64,000 nucleotides of DNA from Jeotgalibaca sp052266715 (GTDB lineage: Bacteria > Bacillota > Bacilli > Lactobacillales > Aerococcaceae): assembly GCA_052266715.1 (NCBI GenBank), contig JBQPRB010000004.1, one strand, 5' to 3'. Below, piece after piece: positions 25,960 to 33,402 of this stretch (its first letter is position 1; the number at the start of each line of letters is the position of its first letter). The notes beneath the pieces are model-generated. The model ran no database searches. It was not told where the DNA came from and worked only from the letters and a program-made list of their open reading frames with translations. A program made the position numbers and the translations under genes.

Positions 25960-27756
25960 CTATTCTACTGTAACAGATTTCGCTAAATTACGAGGTTTAT
26001 CCACGTCATAACCACGTTGCAAAGTGGCATAATAAGCAAATAACTGGGTTGGTACGACTGCCAATAGCGGCGCCAACAACGGATGAACAGCTGGCAATAC
26101 CATTTGATCATCCCTTTGCTCCAATCCTTCCATCGCAAAGATACACGTATGTGCGCCACGAGAACGCACTTCTTCAATATTTCCGCGGGTGTGGCTAGCA
26201 TTATTTTTTTGGGTGATAATTGCCATCACAGGGGTACCTTCTTCAATCAAGGCAATGGTCCCATGTTTCAATTCTCCAGCCGCAAATCCTTCTGTTTGGA
26301 TATAAGAAATTTCTTTTAATTTTAAGGCTGCTTCCATCGAGACGTAGTAATCCAGTCCCCGACCAATATAGAAAGCACTGCGCTGCTCAGCGAGGTAACT
26401 TTGCGCTAAATAAGCAATTTGTTCTTTTTCAGTAATGACGGTATCCATAGCGTTCGCAACCAGACCCAGCTCGTGAATCATGTCAATATCCGCTGAATCA
26501 CTGAGTGTTGCCGCAAGCACCGCCAAAACAGAAATTTGGGCTGTGTAGGCTTTGGTTGAGGCTACCGCTATCTCCGGACCAGCATGCAGTAACAGCGTGT
26601 AATCAGCCTCGCGCGATAACGTCGAACCTTGCACGTTGGTGATTGTCAGAGTTGGATAACCCCACTCCTTCACTTTTACCAAAACTTGACGGCTATCCGC
26701 TGTTTCGCCTGATTGGGAAATGAAGATAAACAATGGTTTTCCAACAACCAATGGCGGGTTGTAAGAGAACTCACTTGCCACATGCACTTCAGTTGGGATG
26801 TTCGCTATCTTCTCCAAGTAGTGTTTACCTAACCAGCCAGCATGGTAGCTCGTGCCACAAGCTACAATATGGATGCGGTCTGCCTCTTGAATAGCTTGTT
26901 TTAAATCAGCGGAAATTGCCAATTCACCCCTGTCGTTTTGGTACTGTTGGATGATTTTCCGCAATACCGCAGGTTGTTCATCAATTTCTTTCAACATGTA
27001 GTAAGGATACATGCCCTTTTCCAAATCCGCTGCGTCCACAGTTGCTTGATAGGAATCGCGCAAAATTACTTCACCTTCCAGCGTTTCAATTTCAACATGG
27101 TCTTTTGTCAAAGTAACCATTTCGCCGTCGTGAATTTCTACATATTCATTTGTTAGCTGGATCGTTGCCATCGCGTCGCTTGCGACGACATTGAAGCCAT
27201 CTCCAACACCGATCAGTAATGGACTTTTATTCTTAGCGGCAAAAAGCGTTGCTGGTGCTTCGGAATCGATTAAAGCAAAGGCATACGAACCTTTGATTAA
27301 TTTTAACGTATTCCGCAATATTTCTTTGGTGGATAATTTTTCTTTTTGTGCCAGATGGGCAATGACATTCACAACGATTTCTGTGTCTGTATTTCCATAA
27401 AGTAAAATATTTTGTAAGTAGGTTTCTTTCAGTTCCTGAAAATTCTCAATGACACCGTTATGGACAAGTGTAAAACGACCATCCACTGATTGATGTGGAT
27501 GAGCATTCACGATACTTGGTACGCCATGTGTCGCCCAACGTGTATGCCCAATCCCCATATGTGCGGGAACCGTAAAATCAACAACCTCACGTAATTCCGC
27601 AATACGACCTTTTTCCTTGAACAGATGACTTTTCCCTTCTTCATCGACCACAAAAATCCCTGCTGAATCGTAACCCCGATATTCCAATTTCTCTAAACCT
27701 GATAATAAAATTTCCTGTACAGCATCTTGACCGATATATCCTACAATTCCACACAT
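25960..27756 (-). CDS. glmS: Glutamine--fructose-6-phosphate aminotransferase (isomerizing)
   Basis: This 598-residue enzyme makes glucosamine-6-phosphate from fructose-6-phosphate and glutamine, the entry step to UDP-GlcNAc. The N-terminal glutaminase domain begins MCGIVGYIG, with Cys1 as nucleophile after Met removal. Two SIS sugar-isomerase domains follow (about 280-420 and 450-590) with CGTSYHAG, ISQSGETADSRQ and GFAAGELKHG. It ends DKPRNLAKSVTVE, as expected. Upstream lies a glmS ribozyme, so the message should be cleaved when glucosamine-6-phosphate is abundant. It follows cdaA-cdaR-glmM in the same direction, behind a terminator and its own promoter. Confidence 0.97.
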   Translation of the reverse strand: MCGIVGYIGQDAVQEILLSGLEKLEYRGYDSAGIFVVDEEGKSHLFKEKGRIAELREVVDFTVPAHMGIGHTRWATHGVPSIVNAHPHQSVDGRFTLVHNGVIENFQELKETYLQNILLYGNTDTEIVVNVIAHLAQKEKLSTKEILRNTLKLIKGSYAFALIDSEAPATLFAAKNKSPLLIGVGDGFNVVASDAMATIQLTNEYVEIHDGEMVTLTKDHVEIETLEGEVILRDSYQATVDAADLEKGMYPYYMLKEIDEQPAVLRKIIQQYQNDRGELAISADLKQAIQEADRIHIVACGTSYHAGWLGKHYLEKIANIPTEVHVASEFSYNPPLVVGKPLFIFISQSGETADSRQVLVKVKEWGYPTLTITNVQGSTLSREADYTLLLHAGPEIAVASTKAYTAQISVLAVLAATLSDSADIDMIHELGLVANAMDTVITEKEQIAYLAQSYLAEQRSAFYIGRGLDYYVSMEAALKLKEISYIQTEGFAAGELKHGTIALIEEGTPVMAIITQKNNASHTRGNIEEVRSRGAHTCIFAMEGLEQRDDQMVLPAVHPLLAPLLAVVPTQLFAYYATLQRGYDVDKPRNLAKSVTVE

Positions 27757-27799
27757 AGCAAATAAACCTCATTTTTCTATTAAATTTGCTTCTGGGTGT

Positions 27800-27944
27800 G
27801 GGAATGGACCTCTGTTTAAACTTTGCAGTTTATTTTTTATCCACTCTGTAGATTACACTTACCTTGAGTCATCCGCCGAATCTTTCGATAAACTCAATCC
27901 TCGTCACCTTACACAAGCATGTCAGCTTGGTTAGGCCTGGCGCT
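27800..27944 (-). ncRNA. glmS: glmS ribozyme (glucosamine-6-phosphate-responsive self-cleaving RNA)
   Basis: The minus-strand leader shows the conserved core in the right order: AGCGCCAGGCCTAACC at the 5' end, GACGAGGATTGAGTTTATCG, then AAAGATTCGGCGGATGACTC and GTAAGTGTAATCTACAGAG. These match the glmS ribozyme consensus (AGCGCC, GACGAGG, TTCGGCGGATG...CTC). Self-cleavage is expected between the A at 27944 and the G at 27943. Binding of glucosamine-6-phosphate triggers cleavage and message decay by family precedent. The 3' boundary near 27800 is approximate. Confidence 0.92.
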
Positions 27945-27999
27945 ATCCGTTCTAACCTCACCTATCCTCCTTATTCTCAAATTTTCCAGAAGCAAGGAA

Positions 28000-28029
28000 A
28001 GTATATACTAAATGACAGCAATTAGTCAA
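28000..28029 (-). promoter_or_regulatory. Probable glmS promoter
   Basis: Minus-strand TTGACT (28029 down to 28024), an 18-base spacer and TATACT (28005 down to 28000), about 55 bases before the ribozyme cleavage site. The position is right for a leader that contains the complete ribozyme. Confidence 0.75.
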
Positions 28030-28066
28030 CAATCCCTTCAAATGCTTCATTAATTTCTTCCATTTT

Positions 28067-28165
28067 AATAATTAAACCATTTTGACATAAGTTTTTACTT
28101 CAAATGGTTTAATTATTCAGGATTAAACCATTTCAACCTTAACCTTCGTCCAAAATGGTTTAATT
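28067..28165. repeat. Four alternating ATTAAACCATTT elements upstream of the glmS promoter
   Basis: AATTAAACCATTTT occurs at 28070-28083, its inverse CAAATGGTTTAATT at 28101-28114, ATTAAACCATTT again at 28122-28133 and AAAATGGTTTAATT at 28152-28165. They make two tandem dyads with about 14-base arms and spacers of roughly 17 bases. None is followed by a T run, so they are more likely operator sites than terminators. They sit 40 to 140 bases upstream of the -35 box of glmS. Confidence 0.6.
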
Positions 28166-28179
28166 CCATCAAATAAAGC

Positions 28180-28217
28180 TGTAAAAAAGAAGCAGCCAGG
28201 AAAACCTGACTGCTTCT
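28180..28217 (-). terminator. Terminator of glmM
   Basis: GAAGCAGCCAGG (28189-28200) pairs with CCTGACTGCTTC (28205-28216), with T residues following on the minus strand. It separates glmM from glmS. Confidence 0.85.
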
Positions 28218-28226
28218 CATAATATT

Positions 28227-29579
28227 CTATTCACCGATTTCTTGACGGACAATATCGGCAATACGTGTTACGTATTCATGTGTTTTTTCATCTGTTTCAG
28301 CTTCAGCCATGATACGCAATAATGGCTCTGTACCGGAAGGACGAACCAGGATACGACCATTTCCAGCCATTTCCGCTTCAACTTGATCGATGACAGCCTT
28401 CACAGCTGGAATTTCCATAACACCGTTTTTATTTTTAACCCGAATGTTAACAAGTTCTTGTGGGTAAGTTGTTACTTCAGCAGCCAACTCGGAAAGTTTT
28501 TTGCCTGTTGCTTTCATGACATACATTAATTGAATAGCGGACAAAATACCATCACCCGTTGTATTCAAATCAAGGAATACGATGTGACCTGACTGCTCTC
28601 CACCTAAGTTGTAGCCATTTTTACGCATTTCTTCAACAACGTAACGGTCACCAACTTGGGTCTTCAATGCAATCATTTCTTCTTTTTCAATTGCTTTATG
28701 GAAACCAAGATTACTCATAACAGTAGATACGATTGTATTATGTTTTAATTCATTTCTTGATTTCAAGAATTTGCCACAGATGAACATGATTTTATCGCCA
28801 TCAACGATTTCACCATTCTCATCCACTGCAATCAAGCGGTCCCCATCACCGTCGAAGGCAACACCAATATCAGCACCTTTTTCGCGTACAAATTCTTGCA
28901 ATTGTTCAGGATGAGTAGAACCAACACCAGCATTGATATTAGTACCATTCGGTTTAACACCCATCGTGAAGAAATCTGTTTCTAAATCAGCGAACAAACG
29001 GTTTACAAGTGGCGTAGCTGCGCCATTCGCACCATCCACACAAACTGTTAAACCTGATAAATCAGAGGGGATTGTTGTTTGCAAGTATGAAATGTATTTC
29101 AATACACCTTCATTATACTCGTCAACTGTTCCCAAACCGTCAGCTGCTGGACGTGGTAAAGTATCTTCTTCTTGGTCCAAGTATGCTTCAATTTCCAATT
29201 CTTGGTCATCAGAAAGTTTGAATCCATCTGCGCCGAAAAACTTAATGCCATTATCTTCAGCTGGATTATGTGAAGCTGAAATCATAACGCCTGCTACTGC
29301 ACCTTGAACGCGTGTCAAATACGCCACGCCAGGGGTAGTAATAACGCCTAATTGCAATACTTCAATGCCGACTGACAACAAACCTGCTATAAGAGCATGT
29401 TCAAGTAATTGACCAGAAATCCTTGTATCACGTGCAACCAAAACAAGAGGTTTGTTTACATCTGGAGCGTGCTCCTTCAAAACATGTCCACCATAACGCC
29501 CTAATTTAAATGCTAATTCCGGTGTTAGTTCACTATTTGCAAGGCCTCTCACGCCATCTGTTCCAAAATACTTACCCAT
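28227..29579 (-). CDS. glmM: Phosphoglucosamine mutase
   Basis: This 450-residue enzyme interconverts glucosamine-6-phosphate and glucosamine-1-phosphate, the step after GlmS. It starts GKYFGTDGVRGLANSELTPE, has the phosphoserine loop VMISASHNPAEDNG near residue 100, the metal loop AFDGDGDRLIAVD, and the sugar-phosphate loop VRPSGTEPLLRIMAEA at the C-terminus. Length is normal. It follows cdaR closely and ends at a terminator before glmS. In this conserved cdaA-cdaR-glmM arrangement GlmM can bind and inhibit the diadenylate cyclase in related Firmicutes. Confidence 0.97.
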   Translation of the reverse strand: MGKYFGTDGVRGLANSELTPELAFKLGRYGGHVLKEHAPDVNKPLVLVARDTRISGQLLEHALIAGLLSVGIEVLQLGVITTPGVAYLTRVQGAVAGVMISASHNPAEDNGIKFFGADGFKLSDDQELEIEAYLDQEEDTLPRPAADGLGTVDEYNEGVLKYISYLQTTIPSDLSGLTVCVDGANGAATPLVNRLFADLETDFFTMGVKPNGTNINAGVGSTHPEQLQEFVREKGADIGVAFDGDGDRLIAVDENGEIVDGDKIMFICGKFLKSRNELKHNTIVSTVMSNLGFHKAIEKEEMIALKTQVGDRYVVEEMRKNGYNLGGEQSGHIVFLDLNTTGDGILSAIQLMYVMKATGKKLSELAAEVTTYPQELVNIRVKNKNGVMEIPAVKAVIDQVEAEMAGNGRILVRPSGTEPLLRIMAEAETDEKTHEYVTRIADIVRQEIGE

Positions 29580-29611
29580 TCTTCAATCTCCTTTATGTAT
29601 CCTCGAAATTT

Positions 29612-30643
29612 TTATCTATTATTTGTAGTATTTGTAGTCTGGTTTGTACGGTCCGAAGTTGCTTCTGTCTCCGTGGTCTTAACAGTGACATTCACTTCAA
29701 CTTGGTTTGGAGTTACTTCTGTGCCCATAATATCTAATGGTACCACATTTGCTGTCACAACTGAAGTCGTACGAATATTACTGATATCAACCTCGGCAAC
29801 CACTTCATTCACATCAGCCAATAGCTTTTGATTCCCAGTCAACGTTACATTCTCCGTACCTGCCAGGCTTAACTCATACGTACGACCAGAAACCGGTGTC
29901 CCTTTTTGGACTAAACGAATAGGGACTGTTTTTTCATATGGTTCAATTGGAATTTCCACGTCTATTTCTTGTGGTTCCACAACAACATTTAATTTATTGC
30001 GGGCTTCATCTTCTACTTGAACGACAAGCGTCGCATTAATTGAACTTGTCAGTTCGTTTTCAGAAGGGACACGCACATAAATACGATCGATTCGGTCAAT
30101 CGTAGATGTTGGTCCTGTTATAATTACCGACTCTCGGCTTAAAATCGGATCTTTTGCAACATAAGAATCGTCTACCGAATTAGTATCGAACACAACCTTT
30201 ATCGGACTCTCAATTGTTACTTTCTCTTCAATTTGAACATTAATACGCGATGGTACAATTTGATAGGTCAATTCTTCCGATAAGTTTTCTACCCGTAATT
30301 GAACAGTATGCCTTCCCGGACCAAGTAAATCCAAGTCTTCCGTAACGATATTAAAATCGCTGGCGGATAAAGTTTGAACAATGACACTTTCTGGACCCGA
30401 GACGTTAAGCATCACCGTTTCCGGTAGACCGGAAATAAAGTAACGATCTGTGTCCATATTTATCTGGATTGGTAAATTAGAAATTGTTTCACTTCGCAAC
30501 GTGCTGATTGCATCATTTCGGTTTGTTGTACTCAACCCATAGTTTTCTGAATAAACATAACTAAACAGGAGAATGGAAACGAGTAAAGAAGTCAATCGAA
30601 CTATCCAGACATTCTCAAATAAATCCTTGTTTTTTTTACTCAT
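29612..30643 (-). CDS. cdaR: CdaR (YbbR) regulator of diadenylate cyclase
   Basis: This 343-residue protein has one N-terminal membrane segment (about residues 13-32) and an extracellular part with several YbbR repeats of about 80 residues, recognisable by endings such as QVEVNVTV. It binds and modulates CdaA in related bacteria. The start at 30643 overlaps the cdaA stop (ATGA), has GGGGGA before it, and avoids a longer frame from 30658. The C-terminus is rich in threonine, asparagine and serine (TSDRTNQTTNTTNNR), a low-complexity tail of unknown purpose. Confidence 0.92.
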   Translation of the reverse strand: MSKKNKDLFENVWIVRLTSLLVSILLFSYVYSENYGLSTTNRNDAISTLRSETISNLPIQINMDTDRYFISGLPETVMLNVSGPESVIVQTLSASDFNIVTEDLDLLGPGRHTVQLRVENLSEELTYQIVPSRINVQIEEKVTIESPIKVVFDTNSVDDSYVAKDPILSRESVIITGPTSTIDRIDRIYVRVPSENELTSSINATLVVQVEDEARNKLNVVVEPQEIDVEIPIEPYEKTVPIRLVQKGTPVSGRTYELSLAGTENVTLTGNQKLLADVNEVVAEVDISNIRTTSVVTANVVPLDIMGTEVTPNQVEVNVTVKTTETEATSDRTNQTTNTTNNR

Positions 30644-31482
30644 TTGGGATTCCCCCATTTCAAATTATCCAGGAATTCTTGTACCAAATTCGGTTTCTCT
30701 TCTTCATCTTCGTCCATAACAAGCTGATCAGTTAAATAAGCAACAAAATCCTCTCGCGTCATATCCCGGTACAAACGATTCTGGTGTGCAATACTGATGC
30801 CACCAGTCTCTTCGGAAACGATAATGGTCAATGCATCTGAAATTTCACTTAACCCGATTGCTGCCCGATGTCTTGTCCCTAATTCTTTGGATATCAAGGG
30901 ATTCTCCGACAGAGGCAAATAACCGGCAGCGGAAGTGATTTTAAAATCTTGAATGATGACTGCACCGTCATGCAAGGGCGTATTGGGTATAAAGATGTTT
31001 ATCAATAACTGATTAGAAACATCTCCACCTATTTGTATACCCGTGTGTGCATATTCATCCAAAAGATCATTCAGTTCAATTGAAATTAAAGCCCCGATTT
31101 TACGCCTTGCCATGTATTGGACCGCTTTGTCGATTTCCTGGATAAAATATTCAGAAGTTCGAACCCGTCGATTTGCTCGATTCCGAAAACCCGTTTTACC
31201 AAGATGTTCCAAGCCGCGTCGAATTTCAGGTTGGAAAACGATGATAACCGCAACTACGCCCCAACGAATGATTTGATTAATAATCCAATCAATCGTGCTC
31301 AGATTCAAGAGAACAGCCCCCATCTTAATAAGGACAATGACCAGAACGCCCTTTAAAAGTTGAATTGCCCGAGTTCCCTTAAGTATGGTGATTAATTTGT
31401 TAATTAAGTACCAAACAAGCATGATATCAATGACATTCGTGAGGTTTTGCCAGCTTAGTATATTGTCAAAGTCAAAGTTCAT
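30640..31482 (-). CDS. cdaA: Diadenylate cyclase CdaA
   Basis: This protein of 280 residues makes cyclic di-AMP from two ATP at the membrane. Three N-terminal membrane segments (within about residues 8-90) precede the DAC domain, with the catalytic DGA motif in PLHDGAVII and the RHR motif in GTRHRAAIG. The ATG at 31482 is taken as the start; a GTG at 31494 is also in frame. It heads the cdaA-cdaR-glmM operon. c-di-AMP controls potassium, osmolyte transport and cell-wall balance in Firmicutes. Confidence 0.96.
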   Translation of the reverse strand: MNFDFDNILSWQNLTNVIDIMLVWYLINKLITILKGTRAIQLLKGVLVIVLIKMGAVLLNLSTIDWIINQIIRWGVVAVIIVFQPEIRRGLEHLGKTGFRNRANRRVRTSEYFIQEIDKAVQYMARRKIGALISIELNDLLDEYAHTGIQIGGDVSNQLLINIFIPNTPLHDGAVIIQDFKITSAAGYLPLSENPLISKELGTRHRAAIGLSEISDALTIIVSEETGGISIAHQNRLYRDMTREDFVAYLTDQLVMDEDEEEKPNLVQEFLDNLKWGNPK

Positions 31483-31617
31483 ATACAAGACCACCCCTAC
31501 TAGTAAGATCTGCTTAATTATATCATAACAGTTTATTAGAATAACCCATCATCAACAAACTTTTACAAATTCAGGGGTTTCCTATACAATATTGTTATAT
31601 AAAAAGGGAGTGGTTAC

Positions 31618-32235
31618 TTGAATCGGAAAACATTAAAAAAGCAAGCTAAACATGATGTACGTAACAATTATTTACCTTGGCTTTTGGTTGCTCTTATTTC
31701 TATTTTTATTATTTTTTTCCAGAGTTATTCGCAGTTTGATAACTATGATTCATCCTCACTGATCGGTAAAAATACGCAGATTCAGATTCGGATTCAGTGG
31801 TTAAATATTTTTGAGCTTATTTTTTTAGTTCCCCTTAGTCGTTTGGCCATTCACTTGAGCATCGGTTCATTTAATAATGTGAAAGAAAGTATGTTTAAGA
31901 ACGAACGCTGGTTGCGCGACATAGGTGCCATGCTTTTGGTGGGACTCTACACCTTTCTCTGGACATTATTGTTGGTTATTCCGGGCATCGTCAAGGCCTA
32001 TTCCTATTCTCTGGTTCCGTATATTCTAGCCGAAGATGATTCCATCACCATCACCCAAGCGATTGACTTGTCCCAACGTCTGACGGATGGCTATAAATGG
32101 GACTTGTTCGTGATGGATTGGTCTTTTATATTGTGGGACCTGGCGGCTTCTCTCACATTTGGCCTGGTCGCCTTTTACTCGGTCCCTTATCAAAAAGCAA
32201 CCTGGACACGCTATTACTTAGCACTTTCTAGATAA
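31618..32235 (+). CDS. DUF975 family membrane protein
   Basis: This 205-residue protein starts with TTG at 31618, preceded by GGGAG, and begins NRKTLKKQAKHDVRNNYLPW, a basic cytoplasmic segment usual in DUF975 proteins. Four to five membrane segments follow, with TLLLVIPGIVKAYSYSLVPY (the conserved P-G-I-x-K-x-Y-x-Y block) and EDDSITITQAIDLSQRL. The family is common in Firmicutes and its role is unknown. It is divergent from cdaA and ends at a bidirectional terminator. Confidence 0.85.
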   Translation: MNRKTLKKQAKHDVRNNYLPWLLVALISIFIIFFQSYSQFDNYDSSSLIGKNTQIQIRIQWLNIFELIFLVPLSRLAIHLSIGSFNNVKESMFKNERWLRDIGAMLLVGLYTFLWTLLLVIPGIVKAYSYSLVPYILAEDDSITITQAIDLSQRLTDGYKWDLFVMDWSFILWDLAASLTFGLVAFYSVPYQKATWTRYYLALSR

Positions 32236-32243
32236 ATAAGTGA

Positions 32244-32281
32244 AAAAAGGCAAGCCTCGTAAATTAACGGGCTTGCCTTTT
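32244..32281. terminator. Bidirectional terminator between DUF975 and azoR genes
   Basis: AAAAGGCAAGCC (32245-32256) pairs with GGCTTGCCTTTT (32270-32281). The A and T ends let it serve both converging genes. Confidence 0.85.
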
Positions 32282-32283
32282 GA

Positions 32284-32916
32284 TTATTTAGATAAAAGTT
32301 GAGCTGCTTCTTTAACGCGTTCCAAACCTTCAGCAATGATTTCTTCTGCTTTGTCAGGTTGTGCGTTATGTCCTTCAATAACGACTTCAGCAATAATTTC
32401 TTGACCAAAAACTCCGCCAAATACATTACGTAGGTAGTTTACACTCATGTCCATCGCCTGTGTTTCTATTGTTGAGTAGATGCCACCACGTGCGTTTAAT
32501 AAAATAACTTTTTTGTTCGGTTGTAGTTGAACCATGTTGCCCTCAGCGTCATATTTGAAAGTGAAACCACCTGCAAATACGTAATCGATGAATGTTTGTA
32601 AACGTGCTGGAATTGTTAAGTTCCATAATGGGAATGCAATAACGATAACATCAGCTTCTGTAAATGCTTCGCGTGCTTTATTGTTTGCTTCTAATACAGC
32701 TTTTTCAGTTTCGGTTAATTGGCCACCAATTGCGCCTTTACCAAAAGCGTTAAATAGGTCTTGACCGATATAAGGCATATCTTCTTCAAAAATATCATAA
32801 ATACGTACATTCAAGTTTTCTTTATTTTGTACCTCATTTAAAAATGTTTCATACATACGGCTTGAAACACTATCTGCTGCTGGACGGTCATTTGCTTTAA
32901 TTAATAATACGTTCAT
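32284..32916 (-). CDS. azoR: FMN-dependent NADH-azoreductase
   Basis: This 210-residue flavodoxin-like enzyme reduces azo and quinone compounds with NADH and FMN. Family segments are MNVLLIKANDRPAADSVSSR, ADVIVIAFPLWNLTIPARLQ, FIDYVFAGGFTFKY and ILLNARGGIYS. The start at 32916 has GGGAGG before it; a frame extending to 32967 lacks a site. It is a single gene that converges on the DUF975 gene. A role in quinone or electrophile stress is known for the family. Confidence 0.94.
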   Translation of the reverse strand: MNVLLIKANDRPAADSVSSRMYETFLNEVQNKENLNVRIYDIFEEDMPYIGQDLFNAFGKGAIGGQLTETEKAVLEANNKAREAFTEADVIVIAFPLWNLTIPARLQTFIDYVFAGGFTFKYDAEGNMVQLQPNKKVILLNARGGIYSTIETQAMDMSVNYLRNVFGGVFGQEIIAEVVIEGHNAQPDKAEEIIAEGLERVKEAAQLLSK

Positions 32917-33084
32917 AATGTATTGTCCTCCCGGGGAATAATTTCGCTTACTTTTAGTATAGTACATTATTCACAAGCTTTTATCAATAGCCTGGATTAA
33001 GAAATTTCAAATTGGAATTATTTAATCACAGAAACACCGTGGAGTGTGGCGTTCGGATAATATTTTGCTAGCCATCGCCGCATT

Positions 33085-33132
33085 TTCTCAAAAAAAGCGG
33101 CGATGAGGATTTTCGAATCTCCTCATCGCCGC
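33085..33132 (-). terminator. Terminator of the tRNA-Gln/tRNA-Tyr unit
   Basis: Perfect 13-base stem (GCGGCGATGAGGA at 33097-33109 with TCCTCATCGCCGC at 33120-33132) and T residues after it on the minus strand. A third copy of the arm, matching GCGGCGATGG on the minus strand, follows at about 33072-33082. Confidence 0.85.
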
Positions 33133-33158
33133 ACTCATTCTTATTATTCGATTTTGAA

Positions 33159-33229
33159 CTGGGCTAGCTGGATTCGAACCAACGATGACGGAGTCAAAGT
33201 CCGTTGCCTTACCGCTTGGCTATAGCCCA
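33159..33229 (-). tRNA. tRNA-Gln (anticodon TTG)
   Basis: The minus strand folds as a cloverleaf: acceptor TGGGCTA/TAGCCCA, D arm TAGCCAAGCGGTAAGGCA, anticodon loop in GGACTTTGACTCC with TTG, and T arm GTTGGTTCGAATCCAGC. The 3' CCA is not encoded (GTTC follows). Confidence 0.95.
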
Positions 33230-33230
33230 A

Positions 33231-33314
33231 TGGTGGAAGGGGGCAGATTCGAACTGCCGAACCCGAAGGAGCGGATTTACAGTCCGCCGCGTTTAGCCAC
33301 TTCGCTACCCTTCC
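33231..33314 (-). tRNA. tRNA-Tyr (anticodon GTA)
   Basis: Minus-strand cloverleaf with acceptor GGAAGGG/CCCTTCC, anticodon loop in CGGACTGTAAATCCG (GTA), a long variable arm (CTCCTTCGGGTTCGG), and T loop GTTCGAATC. ACCA is encoded at the 3' end. The long variable arm is the bacterial tyrosine type. It is one base from tRNA-Gln. Confidence 0.96.
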
Positions 33315-33402
33315 CTTAATCCGTAAATTACGGACTTATCCATCTTAAAATAGGTCTGGATATTTTTCAATTATATTCAACCATTTTTAATGATATTCTC
33401 AT

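Noticed and set aside
28067..28165. The ATTAAACCATTT repeats as a CRISPR or terminator array
   Set aside because: There are only four short copies in alternating orientation, without unique spacers of constant length and without T runs.
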